NCBI RefSeq assembly: GCF_015775515.1
Contig: NZ_CP065383.1
Location: 1,178,001 to 1,242,000 of the forward strand
Direction: 5' to 3'
Origin: Atribacter laminatus
Lineage (GTDB): Bacteria > Atribacterota > Atribacteria > Atribacterales > Atribacteraceae
Length of the DNA stretch: 64,000 bases
The translations under genes and the position numbers were made by a program. The notes under the pieces are model-generated. The model made no database searches and was not told the origin of the DNA. It was given only the letters and a program-made list of their open reading frames with translations. This document shows, piece by piece, positions 45,195 to 54,897 of the stretch. Positions within the stretch are counted from its first letter, which is position 1, and each line of letters starts with the position of its first letter.

Positions 45195-46577
45195 ATGGAT
45201 TACATTAAGGAAACAGAGAAAAAAACTCCAGTAATTATGGAAACTGATGTAGTAATTGTTGGGGGAGGACCAGCTGGTGTTGGTGCTGCCATAAGAGCCG
45301 CAAGAAGTGGTTTTGAAACTGTAATTATCGAGAGGTTTGGAAGTATGGGCGGGACCATAACAAATGGTTACATGTTCATTGGTTATGGCCAAAACCATTT
45401 ACCAGAGGAAATTTATTCAAAACTTAAGAACGGAGGTTATATTGTTAATTTATTAGAAAAGTATCCTGATTTAATATCAGACCCATTTATACATTATTCA
45501 CCAGCGATGGATAAAGAAAATACTCAGGAAATACTTGCGTTTGACCCAGATATGTGTTCATGCATTATTAATGAAATGCTTGAAGAAGCAAGAGTAAAAA
45601 TTATACTTGATACTTTATTTGTAGATACAATTGTTGAGAACGATGAAATCAAAGCTGTAATCATAGAAAATGCATCGGGAAGGCAAGCAATAAAGGGACG
45701 AGTTTATATTGATACAACAGGACGTGCTGATGTTGTTGCGCGAGCAGGAGTACCGTATATTCACCCAAAAAATGAGTTAGGAAAACCTATTCCAATGGGT
45801 TTAATGTGGAAGATGAGCAACGTAGATTATACAAAACTTTTACAATACCAAAAAGAAGATCCAAAATTAAAGAGACTCATTAAAAAGGCTATGGATAAAG
45901 GTGAATTACCTTATTATCGACCAAAATTGACTGAAAAAGATATGAAACACTATGATGCAATCTATACTGGGCATCCCCATCCTGAGATTAGCCCTTCTGT
46001 TTATGACGGGGATACGCTTATGTGGGAACCTGCTATATATGATTGGGGTCTTAATGGAGCAGAAAAAAATGAAGACTTAACTCGCGCAGAGTTGCATATT
46101 AGGAAGCAAATTGTATCAGAAATCGCTTTCCTTAAAAAGTACGTTCCTGGCTTTGAAAATGCTCGTTTAGCAGGGATAGCACCGCTTATGGGAATACGTG
46201 AAGGAAGACATCCAGTGGGAGAATACACGTTAAAATTTGATGATATTAAAAACTCAAGTAAATTTGAAGATACAGTAATTAAAGTGAAAATCAATGATTT
46301 TATTGATATGACCGATAAAAAAACGCACTCTTCTTATTTTGAAGTTCCATATCGATCGATATTGCCAAAAAAAATTAATAATTTATTGCTTGCTGGTGAT
46401 GATATTGCCGTAGATCATGGAGCGTTTTTACATATTAGGGGCTTTGGGAAGGCAATGAATTTGGGAGAAGTTGCTGGAGTAGCAGCAGCTGTTTCCTTAA
46501 ATAATAAGAAAAAAATTAAGGAAATTGAATATTTATCATTAAGAAAGGAGTTGGTAGCCAAGGAAGTCTTAACTTAG
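45195..46577 (+). CDS. FAD-dependent oxidoreductase (FAD_oxidored family), first copy
   Basis: This 460-residue flavoprotein has an N-terminal dinucleotide-binding motif DVVIVGGGPAGVGAAIRAAR (about residues 18-37), then GGTITNGYMF. The redox domain is of the kind seen in PF12831 proteins, with DTTGRADVVARAG and the C-terminal LLLAGDDIAVDHGAF as second FAD-contact region. There is no signal peptide. The substrate is unknown; family members oxidise amines, carbohydrates or hydroxy acids. It is the first gene of the cluster and a paralogue of the gene at 50036. Codon use is markedly AT-rich. The ribosome site AAAGGAGGT lies 12 bases before the ATG. Confidence 0.85.
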   Translation: MDYIKETEKKTPVIMETDVVIVGGGPAGVGAAIRAARSGFETVIIERFGSMGGTITNGYMFIGYGQNHLPEEIYSKLKNGGYIVNLLEKYPDLISDPFIHYSPAMDKENTQEILAFDPDMCSCIINEMLEEARVKIILDTLFVDTIVENDEIKAVIIENASGRQAIKGRVYIDTTGRADVVARAGVPYIHPKNELGKPIPMGLMWKMSNVDYTKLLQYQKEDPKLKRLIKKAMDKGELPYYRPKLTEKDMKHYDAIYTGHPHPEISPSVYDGDTLMWEPAIYDWGLNGAEKNEDLTRAELHIRKQIVSEIAFLKKYVPGFENARLAGIAPLMGIREGRHPVGEYTLKFDDIKNSSKFEDTVIKVKINDFIDMTDKKTHSSYFEVPYRSILPKKINNLLLAGDDIAVDHGAFLHIRGFGKAMNLGEVAGVAAAVSLNNKKKIKEIEYLSLRKELVAKEVLT

Positions 46578-46685
46578 CATTTTAAATCATGAGGATGTTT
46601 ATTTTGAAAAATTTTAGCATGATTTTTATACTAAGGAAGGTTTAGCTATCTTAAATTTTAAGAAATAGCGATGAGGAGGTAAATT

Positions 46686-48095
46686 ATGAATAGAAAATAT
46701 CAATTATGTATATTATCGGTATTAGTAATAAGTCTCATTTTTATTTTTACTGGAATGAATTTTGCTCAAGAGAAATCTTATGAGGGAGTTACAATCAGAG
46801 GAACATTTGGAAAATTCAATGAAACATATGCATTATTAGATCTTTGTGAAGAAGCAGCTAAACAACTAGGTATGAATGTTGAATTTGTATGGTATGAAAG
46901 AGATGATGTACATAAGAAATATATTCTAGATAGAAGGATGAATAATCCAGTATGGGATATTGTTATGGTAGACTCCTTTTGGATTGGGGAGTGGATTGCA
47001 GCAGATGTAGTTACTCCAATAAATGCCTTTGTTGAAGAAAGCCCAGAGTTAGTAGATGAAGATGTCCTTGATTTGGATGATTACTATGCACCACAAATTG
47101 AATCGTTTACATATAAAGGGGATTTAACTGGATTACCTTTATATGCTTTAGGCGTATGTATGTTTTATAGGACAGATTTATTTGAAAATCCAATAGAGAA
47201 AGAAAATTTCAAAGAACGATATGGGTACGACTTAAAGGTTCCAGAGACTTACAAAGAATTTTATGATGTTGTGGAATTTTTTACAAGAAAAAAAGGTGAA
47301 AAATTAATGGGAGAGGTTCTTGAACACGATTTTTATGGAACCGTTTTTTCAAACAAAGAGGGAGATTTCTTGTGGAATGACATCGACACAATTTTCATGG
47401 CTTTCGGAGCGGATAATATATTTGATGAAAAAACTTTATTACCAACATTTAATTCTCCACAGATGATTGAGGCTATAAAGTATTATGTTTCTTTAAATCC
47501 ATTTCAGCCTTCTGGCCACATTAATATGACCAGTGGGGAAGCGACAAGTCTCACTGCCCAAGGATATGTCGCATTACAAATAGAGTATTTCATAAGAGGT
47601 ATAGAAATATTATTAGGTCCTGATTCAAGTGTCGCTGATAAAATTAGTTTTACTGTAAATCCAAGCAAAGAGGGAGTAGTAGGGCGTGAACATGCTGCAC
47701 ACATGGGTGGAGTCGCAGTTGGGATATCTTCTATTTCAAAGAATAAAGAAGCGGCATATAAGCTTCTCGAGTTAGCTATGTCAAAGGAAATTATGAGGAA
47801 AGTTTTTTTAGAAAAAGGCTTATCATGGCATCCTGCTCGTAAATCGCTTCTATTTGATGAAGAAATAAGGGAAAAATATCCATTCCTCAAAGAGGCTGAT
47901 AAATTACTTAGTGAAGATATTTATTATTTCCAACATCCAGCTTATTTGATTCCTATGTACCAAGAATGTGTTTACATATGTACAAAGGAGATGTCTAAAG
48001 CACTGATTGGAGAAAAGACACCTGAACAAGCATGCAATGATGCTCAAGCAAATTTATTAGAAGTTTTTAAGCGAGAAGGTTATATTTCGGAATGA
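46686..48095 (+). CDS. ABC transporter solute-binding protein (carbohydrate type 1)
   Basis: This 469-residue exported binding protein has a hydrophobic N-terminus (about 6-24, cleavage near MNFAQ). Mature features of family 1 sugar/polyol-binding proteins are visible: DIVMVDSFWIGEWIAADVVTP, PLYALGVCMFYRTDLF, and a C-terminal AAHMGGVAVGIS followed by KEAAYKLLELAMS. It feeds the two permeases downstream. A long-stem hairpin right after the gene may raise its expression relative to the permeases. The ligand is unknown; the neighbours suggest an oxidisable amine, sugar acid or hydroxy compound. Confidence 0.85.
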   Translation: MNRKYQLCILSVLVISLIFIFTGMNFAQEKSYEGVTIRGTFGKFNETYALLDLCEEAAKQLGMNVEFVWYERDDVHKKYILDRRMNNPVWDIVMVDSFWIGEWIAADVVTPINAFVEESPELVDEDVLDLDDYYAPQIESFTYKGDLTGLPLYALGVCMFYRTDLFENPIEKENFKERYGYDLKVPETYKEFYDVVEFFTRKKGEKLMGEVLEHDFYGTVFSNKEGDFLWNDIDTIFMAFGADNIFDEKTLLPTFNSPQMIEAIKYYVSLNPFQPSGHINMTSGEATSLTAQGYVALQIEYFIRGIEILLGPDSSVADKISFTVNPSKEGVVGREHAAHMGGVAVGISSISKNKEAAYKLLELAMSKEIMRKVFLEKGLSWHPARKSLLFDEEIREKYPFLKEADKLLSEDIYYFQHPAYLIPMYQECVYICTKEMSKALIGEKTPEQACNDAQANLLEVFKREGYISE

Positions 48096-48120
48096 AGTAC
48101 TAAAAGAAGTTTTTAATCTG

Positions 48121-48174
48121 GAGGAGGATTCAATTAAATCAAAAAAAATAGTAAATGGTTGAATCCTCCTTTAG
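48121..48174 (+). terminator. Partial terminator/attenuator after the binding-protein gene
   Basis: A 12-bp perfect stem (AGGAGGATTCAA at 48122-48133 against 48159-48170) with a 25-base A-rich loop is followed by TTTAGC. It sits in the 181-bp gap before the permease genes. Such internal hairpins usually allow read-through while protecting the upstream mRNA. Confidence 0.7.
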
Positions 48175-48276
48175 CTTAAAAATACTTTGTTGAAATTTTC
48201 AGCAGTAATATAACATTTGTCAAATAAAAATTGGAAATTATTAAAAAAACATACATAACATGGAGTTGTAATAAAC

Positions 48277-49164
48277 ATGTATGCAATAAAAAATAGAAAG
48301 TATTATATATATTACCTAATTTTTATGTTGCCACCTTTGATTTATTTATGTATATGGAAATTTGGCCCCTTTTTTTATACATTAGGGCTCAGCTTTTCTT
48401 CTTTCAATTTAGTATACGATAAATATCCTACATTTGTAGGGCTGAGAAATTATTTAGAGGTTATTAAAGACATTAATTTTGTCCAAGTTCTGATTAGAAC
48501 CTTTCTTTTTATGATCGTAGCTGTTTTGTTGCAGTTAATATTGGGGCTAGGTTTAGCTATCTTTTTTGATGGCAAATTATTAATTAAAGAAAAACTAAAA
48601 ACCTTGATTATCCTACCAATGATTACTGCTCCTGTTGTAGTAGGTTTAATTTGGTATATTCTTTATAGCGATAACATTGGACCTATAAATTATTTATTAA
48701 GTACTATTGGTTTACCAAGGATATCTTGGTTAAGCAATCCGTCAACAGCTCTTTACTCAATTATAATAGCTGATGTTTGGCAATGGACTCCTTTTACTTT
48801 TCTTCTTCTATTAACTGGTTTACAAAATATACCTCCAGAAGTAATCGAAGCAGCTAAAATTGACGGGTGCTCAAGTTTAAAAATGTTCAGATATATAACT
48901 CTACCAATGATTAGAATAACAATATTAACCACTGTTATTTTAAGGTCTTTGGATGCTTTTGTAGAACTTCCTAAAATTTATGTGATGACCGGAGGAGGAC
49001 CGGGCGGTAATACAGAGATTATTAGTTTATTAGTTTACAAAACGGTTTTTAGATCTTATAGACTAGGATACGGAGCAACTATGGTAATTATAGCTTTAGC
49101 TATAACTTCTGGTTTATATGGTATTTACCTTTGGGTTAACAACCATTATGGGAGAACCGAATGA
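48277..49164 (+). CDS. ABC transporter permease, MalF-like
   Basis: This 295-residue permease has six membrane segments and the cytoplasmic EAA loop EAAKIDGCSSLKMFRYITLP (about residue 190), the coupling site for the ATPase. It forms a heterodimer with the next gene, which it overlaps by 4 bp (ATGA). No ATP-binding gene is present in the cluster, so a shared MsmX/UgpC-type ATPase elsewhere is likely. Confidence 0.9.
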   Translation: MYAIKNRKYYIYYLIFMLPPLIYLCIWKFGPFFYTLGLSFSSFNLVYDKYPTFVGLRNYLEVIKDINFVQVLIRTFLFMIVAVLLQLILGLGLAIFFDGKLLIKEKLKTLIILPMITAPVVVGLIWYILYSDNIGPINYLLSTIGLPRISWLSNPSTALYSIIIADVWQWTPFTFLLLLTGLQNIPPEVIEAAKIDGCSSLKMFRYITLPMIRITILTTVILRSLDAFVELPKIYVMTGGGPGGNTEIISLLVYKTVFRSYRLGYGATMVIIALAITSGLYGIYLWVNNHYGRTE

Positions 49165-49979
49165 ACAAAATAAATAAAATTATCACATATATATTACTTA
49201 TTGTTATTTCTATCTGGACATTATTTCCGCTATATTATTTATTTTTAACATCAATAAAACCAAGAAATTTACTATTTGAAGCTAATCCAGCATTCTTTTT
49301 TACACCAAATTTAGAATCTTATAAAAATATATTTGTTGCAAGTACATATGGAAAATTTTATATAAACAGTATATTAGTGACAATACCAGTTACAATTCTT
49401 ACTGTTTTACTCGGGTCTTTTGGATCATTCGCTTTTTCTAACTTTAAATTTAAAAAAAAGGAAATCTTATTCTTTTTAATTTTGTTTGTGAGAATGTTCC
49501 CTCCTGTGACAACTTTAATCCCGGTATACTTAATTATTGGTTCATTAAAACTACTAGATTCAAGACTAGCTTTAATATTAGTTTTAACTAGTTTTCAAAT
49601 TCCACTAGTTATGTTAATTTTAAGGGGTTTTTTTGAAGGGATTCCTAGCAGTATCATGGAAAGTGCAGAATTAGATGGTTGTACACCGTGGAGGGTTTTT
49701 ATTAGCATTGTACTACCACTTGCAAAGCCATCGCTTTTTGCTAGTGGAATATTAGTTTTTGTTATGAACTGGAATGAATTTTTATTCCCTTTAGTACTTA
49801 CATCTGTAGACGCAGTTACTTTACCAGTAGCAGTTGCATCTTTTTTAGAATCAGAAGGTATGATTCAATGGGGAGCTGTTTCTGCTTTAGCAAGTACTGC
49901 AATCATACCCATTATAGTATTTGGTATTTTTATGAACAAATTTCTTGTAAAAGGATTAATGGCTGGTAGTTTTAAGTAA
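49161..49979 (+). CDS. ABC transporter permease, MalG-like
   Basis: This 272-residue permease has six membrane segments and the EAA-type loop ESAELDGCTPWRVFISIVLP (about residue 175). It is the partner of the preceding permease, with translational coupling by the ATGA overlap. It ends 56 bp before the second FAD oxidoreductase. Confidence 0.9.
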   Translation: MNKINKIITYILLIVISIWTLFPLYYLFLTSIKPRNLLFEANPAFFFTPNLESYKNIFVASTYGKFYINSILVTIPVTILTVLLGSFGSFAFSNFKFKKKEILFFLILFVRMFPPVTTLIPVYLIIGSLKLLDSRLALILVLTSFQIPLVMLILRGFFEGIPSSIMESAELDGCTPWRVFISIVLPLAKPSLFASGILVFVMNWNEFLFPLVLTSVDAVTLPVAVASFLESEGMIQWGAVSALASTAIIPIIVFGIFMNKFLVKGLMAGSFK

Positions 49980-50035
49980 AAATAAATTTATTAATTAGAA
50001 ATATAAACTTAGTAAATTAATATGAGGTGAAAATT

Positions 50036-51364
50036 ATGTATGGTATTTATGAGGAAAAAGATGTTGTAGTTGTAGGTGGTGGAGTTGCTGGTTTATCGGC
50101 GGCTATTAGCGCAGCGAGAAATGGTGCAAAAACACTTTTAATTGAACGAAATGGAATCTTGGGCGGAACAGCGACTATGGGATTAATGGCAGTTTTTATG
50201 GGATTTGATCGACATACTATTGGTGGAGTAGCAGTAGAATTTTTAGAAAATATGAAAAAATTAGAAGGCGCAATAGAAGGTGAATATTATGCGGTTTTTG
50301 ATCCTGAAGTATTTAAAGAAGTTGCATTTGAGATGGTAGACAGTGCTGGTGTTGATTTACATTTACATACAATAATGGATGATGTTATTGTTAAGAATGA
50401 CAGAATTGAAGGTTTAATAACTAAAAGTAGGTTAAAACATCAAGTGGTTCTCGCAAATTCTATTATTGATACAACAGGAGATGCTGATATAGCTTTTAGT
50501 GCAGGGGTAGCTTTTGAAAAAGGAGAAGGAGCTGAAAAAATAACTCAACCTGTAACTTTGATATTTAAAATGGGAAATGTTCAAATAAAAGAACTTTTTC
50601 AATATATCCAAAATAATCCAGATGAATTTACTAAGGGAAAGTATCAAACTATCGCATCAATAGTAAAAGAAAAACCATTTTTTATTGCACCTGGTTTGTT
50701 TAGTTTAATTAAAGAAGCACGACAAAGGGGTGATTTACAACTTGATCACAATCTTATAGTACTATGTAGCACTCCAAGGCCCAATGAAGTTCTTATAAAT
50801 GCAACTCGGTCACTGAAAGTGGATGGAACAAATCAAAATGATTTAACAAGAGCCGAAATTGAAACAAGAAAACAAATGACATCAGTAATAAAATTTTTAA
50901 AAAAGTATGTCGTTGGATTCAGTAATTCTTATTTGATAGAGAGCGCATGTTCAATTGGGGTTAGAGAGACAAGACGCATCATTGGAGAGTATATTTTAAA
51001 TGAAAGTGATATTTTAAATGATAAATCTTTTAGTGATGCTATTGCGAGGAATTTTTTCCCAATGGATGTTCATGGACCTTCTTCAGATCCAGAAGGTCAT
51101 TTTTGGGAATCTCCCAGCGAAACCTACCAAATTCCTTTTAGATGTTTAATTCCGAGAGAATTTAGTAATTTATTAATTGCCGGAAGATGCATCTCTACAA
51201 CCCATTTTGCGCAGGGTTCAACAAGGTCGATGCCTTGTTGTATGGCTACTGGCCAAGCAGCAGGAACAGCTGCAGCATTAATAGTTAAAAAAAATATAAA
51301 AACAAAAGAGCTAGATATTAAATTATTACAAAAAACCTTGATAGATCAAGGAGTAATTATTTAG
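50036..51364 (+). CDS. FAD-dependent oxidoreductase (FAD_oxidored family), second copy
   Basis: This 442-residue flavoprotein is paralogous to the one at 45195. It has VVVGGGVAGLSAAISAARNG at residues 11-30, GGTATMGLMAVFMGFD, DTTGDADIAFSAGV, and the C-terminal NLLIAGRCISTTHFAQGS, which contacts FAD. A GTG at 50027 could start the frame, but it lies inside the GAGGTGA ribosome site, so the ATG at 50036, five bases after it, is used. The pair probably catalyses related oxidations of the imported substrate or forms one enzyme. Codon use is AT-rich, like the rest of this block. Confidence 0.87.
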   Translation: MYGIYEEKDVVVVGGGVAGLSAAISAARNGAKTLLIERNGILGGTATMGLMAVFMGFDRHTIGGVAVEFLENMKKLEGAIEGEYYAVFDPEVFKEVAFEMVDSAGVDLHLHTIMDDVIVKNDRIEGLITKSRLKHQVVLANSIIDTTGDADIAFSAGVAFEKGEGAEKITQPVTLIFKMGNVQIKELFQYIQNNPDEFTKGKYQTIASIVKEKPFFIAPGLFSLIKEARQRGDLQLDHNLIVLCSTPRPNEVLINATRSLKVDGTNQNDLTRAEIETRKQMTSVIKFLKKYVVGFSNSYLIESACSIGVRETRRIIGEYILNESDILNDKSFSDAIARNFFPMDVHGPSSDPEGHFWESPSETYQIPFRCLIPREFSNLLIAGRCISTTHFAQGSTRSMPCCMATGQAAGTAAALIVKKNIKTKELDIKLLQKTLIDQGVII

Positions 51365-51438
51365 TCTACTTAAACATGATTTTATAAGTATAATTTTAAA
51401 ATTTAACAAACTTTAAAAAATAAGGATGATTAGTATAT

Positions 51439-52233
51439 ATGATGTTTGATCAAAAGATCCAAAAACATTCAATTAAATCTTTAGAAAAAAGTTTTCTTGT
51501 TTTAGAAGAAATTGCTAGAGAACATGGAGAAGCGTCATTAACCACTTTGGCAAAGAACCTCCAGCTACCTCCAAGTACGATCCACCGTATTCTATCAAGT
51601 TTAATTCAGTTAGGTTATGTTGTACAGAACGTAAAAAATGGAAATTATTATTTAGGATTAAAAATATTGCATCTATCAAGAAGTGTCCTTGAGAATCTAA
51701 ACATAAGAGATATAGCGAAAGAAATTTTAAAAGAACTCATGGAAAAAACAGGTGAAACAGCAAATCTGGTTGTCTTAGATGGTAACGAAGCTGTCTACAT
51801 TGAGAAAGCTGAAAGCCATTCATCAGTGAGGTATTTTTCATTAATTGGTCAAAGAGCTCCACTGAGTGTAACAGGTGTCGGTAAAGTTCTTTTATCTGAA
51901 ATGGCGAGACACGATGTAATTAAGATACTTAAGGAAAAAGGTATGCCAAAACTTACCCCAAATTCCATAACTGATTTAAACACATTTCTTGATGAGTTAG
52001 ATCGAGTAAAAAAACAAGGCTATGCTTTCGACAAAGAAGAGTGCGAGTTGGGTGCAAGATGTGTTGCTGCACCAGTCCGTGATCATACGGGAAGAATTGT
52101 TGCAGCGATTAGTGTTTCTGGTCCAGCTAATAGAATTACTTTGGAAAAACTAAATGAATTAACAAATACTATAAAAAATTATGCTTTAAAGATTTCTTAT
52201 GAGCTTGGTTATCTCGAGGAAAATTTCAATTAG
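51439..52233 (+). CDS. IclR-family transcriptional regulator
   Basis: This 264-residue regulator has an N-terminal winged helix (about 10-75: LEEIAREHGEASLTTLAKNL, then PPSTIHRILSSLIQLGYV) and the IclR effector domain (about 90-255) with YIEKAESHSSVRYFS, RAPLSVTGVGKVLLSE and GYAFDKEECELGARCVAAPVRD. IclR proteins usually sense the substrate or an intermediate of the neighbouring pathway. The palindrome at 44765-44778 is a plausible target. It lies between the transport/FAD genes and the aminotransferase. Confidence 0.92.
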   Translation: MMFDQKIQKHSIKSLEKSFLVLEEIAREHGEASLTTLAKNLQLPPSTIHRILSSLIQLGYVVQNVKNGNYYLGLKILHLSRSVLENLNIRDIAKEILKELMEKTGETANLVVLDGNEAVYIEKAESHSSVRYFSLIGQRAPLSVTGVGKVLLSEMARHDVIKILKEKGMPKLTPNSITDLNTFLDELDRVKKQGYAFDKEECELGARCVAAPVRDHTGRIVAAISVSGPANRITLEKLNELTNTIKNYALKISYELGYLEENFN

Positions 52234-52343
52234 TCTTCATATTTAATTAAAAGCAGGTATTAATTCAAAAAGTTTATATTAATGAAATTAAAGCACAAAA
52301 CAGAAAAACATCTTAATAAAAAGGCAAACCGGAGGCATATAAA

Positions 52344-53513
52344 ATGGAAACATCAAAAGTTAAATTTTTAGAACGGACTCTAATGGGACCAGGGCCTAGT
52401 AACATTGATCCTCGAGTGAACGCAGCAATGACGAGGCCAATTATGGGACACCTTGATCCAGAATTTCTAAAGTTAATGGATGAAAATATGATCCTTTTAA
52501 GAAAAGTATTTAAAACAGAAAACCCGCTTACCTTCCCAATTTCAGCAACAGGGAGTGGTGGTATGGAAGCAGCCTTAGCTAATATTATTGAACCCGGTGA
52601 CCGAGTAGTAATTTTAGTGAATGGTGTTTTTGGTGAGCGGATGGCTGATATTGCCAAGAGATATGGTGCAGAAGTAAAGGTTTTAGAAATTGAATGGGGG
52701 AAAGTTTTCAGTCCTGATGAAGTAAAAAACTTCATTTCCAAACATGCGCCAATAAAAATGGTAGGAATTGTCCATGCGGAAACTTCTACTGGAGCCTTGC
52801 AACCATTAGAAGAAATCAGTTATATCGTTCATAATTATAACTCTCTCTTTTTAGTTGACACAGTAACTTCCTTAGGAGGGACTGAAGTCAATCTCGATCA
52901 ATGGGGAATCGATATAACTTATAGTGGTACTCAAAAGTGTTTGAGTTGTCCACCAGGATTAGCACCTGTCTCCTTTAATGAAAAAGCAGTTGAAGCGGTA
53001 AATAATAGAAAAAATCCTATTATTAGCTGGTATTTTGATGTAAGTATGTTGAGAAAATACTGGGAAACCGGAGAACGTTTCTATCACCATACAGCACCAA
53101 TTACGATGAACTATGCTTTGTGGGAAGCTTTGAAAATTGTTGAGGAAGAAGGATTAGAAGCCCGATTCGAGAGACACTCAAAGCTTAGCAATCTCCTTCA
53201 AAACGCTCTGGAAGCCCTTGGTTTGAAGTTGCTTGTTGAGAAAAATTATCGTGCTCCAATGCTTACTTCAGTTTTAATCCCAGAAGATATTTCTGATTTG
53301 GATATTCGTGGGAAATTGTTAACACAATACTCAATTGAAATAGGTGGGGGTCTTAGGAATCTTAAAGGTAAAATATGGCGAATTGGTTTAATGGGATACA
53401 CTTGTCAAAAGAAGAACATTGCTTTATTAATAAGTGCTCTTGGTCAGTGTCTTAATGATTCTGGTTTTAAAGCTGATATTAACGCGGCATTATCAGTATT
53501 AAATGGAGAGTAG
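52344..53513 (+). CDS. Class V aminotransferase (alanine/serine-glyoxylate type)
   Basis: This 389-residue PLP enzyme belongs to the fold-type I alanine-glyoxylate/serine-glyoxylate aminotransferase group. The N-terminal LMGPGPSNIDPRV motif, SATGSGGMEAALAN, the VDTVTSLGGTEVNLDQWGID region with the PLP-contacting Asp, and the Schiff-base lysine in SGTQKCLSCPPGLAP are visible. It could transaminate glyoxylate to glycine, placing it directly before the glycine cleavage genes. A second member of the same family lies at 58550. A GGAGG site lies 9 bases upstream. Confidence 0.88.
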   Translation: METSKVKFLERTLMGPGPSNIDPRVNAAMTRPIMGHLDPEFLKLMDENMILLRKVFKTENPLTFPISATGSGGMEAALANIIEPGDRVVILVNGVFGERMADIAKRYGAEVKVLEIEWGKVFSPDEVKNFISKHAPIKMVGIVHAETSTGALQPLEEISYIVHNYNSLFLVDTVTSLGGTEVNLDQWGIDITYSGTQKCLSCPPGLAPVSFNEKAVEAVNNRKNPIISWYFDVSMLRKYWETGERFYHHTAPITMNYALWEALKIVEEEGLEARFERHSKLSNLLQNALEALGLKLLVEKNYRAPMLTSVLIPEDISDLDIRGKLLTQYSIEIGGGLRNLKGKIWRIGLMGYTCQKKNIALLISALGQCLNDSGFKADINAALSVLNGE

Positions 53514-53783
53514 ACTAATTTGAAATCGTGGAAAAGAGTTATTTCTAAATTAAACCCCAATGCAGAACTTATTTATTAGCCAATAAAGACTCAGTGGTTA
53601 GTTATGAACGCTATGAAAATATATAGAATAGGTAGCACGACTTTTTTGTGATTACTGCAATTCCATAAGTTTCTTGGAGAAGATTCAATCTATTAACTCC
53701 TCCTTTAAATCGTATATTGATTTAAAAATTTATAGATAAAATTCTACATAATGTAGTATTGGTTAAGGATGGAGGAATTATAA
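53514..53783 (+). promoter_or_regulatory. Upstream region of the glycine cleavage operon, small palindrome
   Basis: CTACATAATGTAG (53744-53756) is a 13-bp palindrome 28 bp before the gcvT start and could be an operator. No glycine riboswitch is visible. A definite promoter could not be identified. Confidence 0.3.
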
Positions 53784-54875
53784 TTGACAAAGCATACACC
53801 TTTGTATAATAACCATTTGGCACTAGGAGCCAAGATGGTTCCTTTTGCTGGATGGGAGATGCCTTTATTTTACAAAACAATCACCTATGAACATGAGGCA
53901 GTTCGTACTAAAGCTGGTATTTTTGACTTAACCCATATGGGGGAGCTACGGATTTTTGGGAAGAATTGTGAGTTAGAATTAGCTCAATTAACAACCAATG
54001 ACCCAGCAAGATTATTGCCAGGTCGAATTCAATATTCACTGCTTTGCCGACCTAATGGCGGGATAATAGACGACATATTGGCATATAGATTAGAAGATGA
54101 ATTTTTCTTAGTTGTAAATGCAGCCAATACAACGAAGGATTATGAATGGATAAAATCCCACCTAAAGGGAACTGCTCAAGTTGAAAATCTAACTGATTCA
54201 AAAGCTTTAATAGCCATTCAGGGTCCAGAATCAGAAAAAATTGTAGCGAAATTAGAACCAGCTGTTTTAAAGTTGAAATATTATAGCTTTTTGGAAACCA
54301 ATGCTTTTGGTCCAGGGACCATTATTTCACGTACTGGATACACAGGAGAAGATGGTTTTGAACTATACATTCCCTGGGAACAGGCGATAAAAACCTGGAA
54401 CTCTTTGGAGGAAACTGCCAGAGTAAAACAAGTTAAACTTATTCCAATTGGACTAGGAGCAAGAGATACCCTAAGGTTGGAAATGAGGTACCCGCTGTAC
54501 GGGAATGATATAGATGACGAAACGACCCCTTTGGAGGCAAATTTAGAATGGGTTGTAAAATTTAATCACCAATTCATTGGGAAAGAATCGCTACTTGAAC
54601 AAAAAAGAACCGGGATAAAGAAATGTCTCGTTGGTTTTATTGTCATCGATCGGGGAATTCCTCGCCAGGGATATCCAATTGTTTACCATGAAGAAAGTGT
54701 TGGTATGGTGACCAGTGGTACCTTTTCTCCGAGTTTAAAGAAGAATATTGGGATGGGTTATGTAAGTCCATCCTTAGCAAAACCAGGAACAATTGTTGAA
54801 TTGTTGATTCGTGAAAAAAAAGTGAGAGCTGAAATTATCGAGGGACCTTTTGTTTCTCCAAAAATTAAAAAATAG
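53784..54875 (+). CDS. gcvT: Glycine cleavage system T protein (aminomethyltransferase)
   Basis: This 363-residue enzyme transfers the methylene group from the aminomethyl-lipoyl H protein to tetrahydrofolate and releases ammonia. Visible blocks are MVPFAGWEMPLFYK, GIFDLTHMGELR, LTTNDPARLLPGRIQYSLLC, the folate-site DDILAYRL, RTGYTGEDGFELY, LGARDTLRLEMRYPLYG and FIGKESLL. It starts with TTG after GGAGG. It is the first gene of gcvT-H-PA-PB and is separated by 270 bp from the aminotransferase. An L protein gene is not in the window. Confidence 0.95.
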   Translation: MTKHTPLYNNHLALGAKMVPFAGWEMPLFYKTITYEHEAVRTKAGIFDLTHMGELRIFGKNCELELAQLTTNDPARLLPGRIQYSLLCRPNGGIIDDILAYRLEDEFFLVVNAANTTKDYEWIKSHLKGTAQVENLTDSKALIAIQGPESEKIVAKLEPAVLKLKYYSFLETNAFGPGTIISRTGYTGEDGFELYIPWEQAIKTWNSLEETARVKQVKLIPIGLGARDTLRLEMRYPLYGNDIDDETTPLEANLEWVVKFNHQFIGKESLLEQKRTGIKKCLVGFIVIDRGIPRQGYPIVYHEESVGMVTSGTFSPSLKKNIGMGYVSPSLAKPGTIVELLIREKKVRAEIIEGPFVSPKIKK

Positions 54876-54897
54876 AAAGAACACTTATGGAGGAAAA

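Noticed and set aside
53514-53783. Glycine riboswitch in front of gcvT
   Set aside because: The conserved glycine aptamer segments and tandem organisation are not found; only a 13-bp palindrome is visible.
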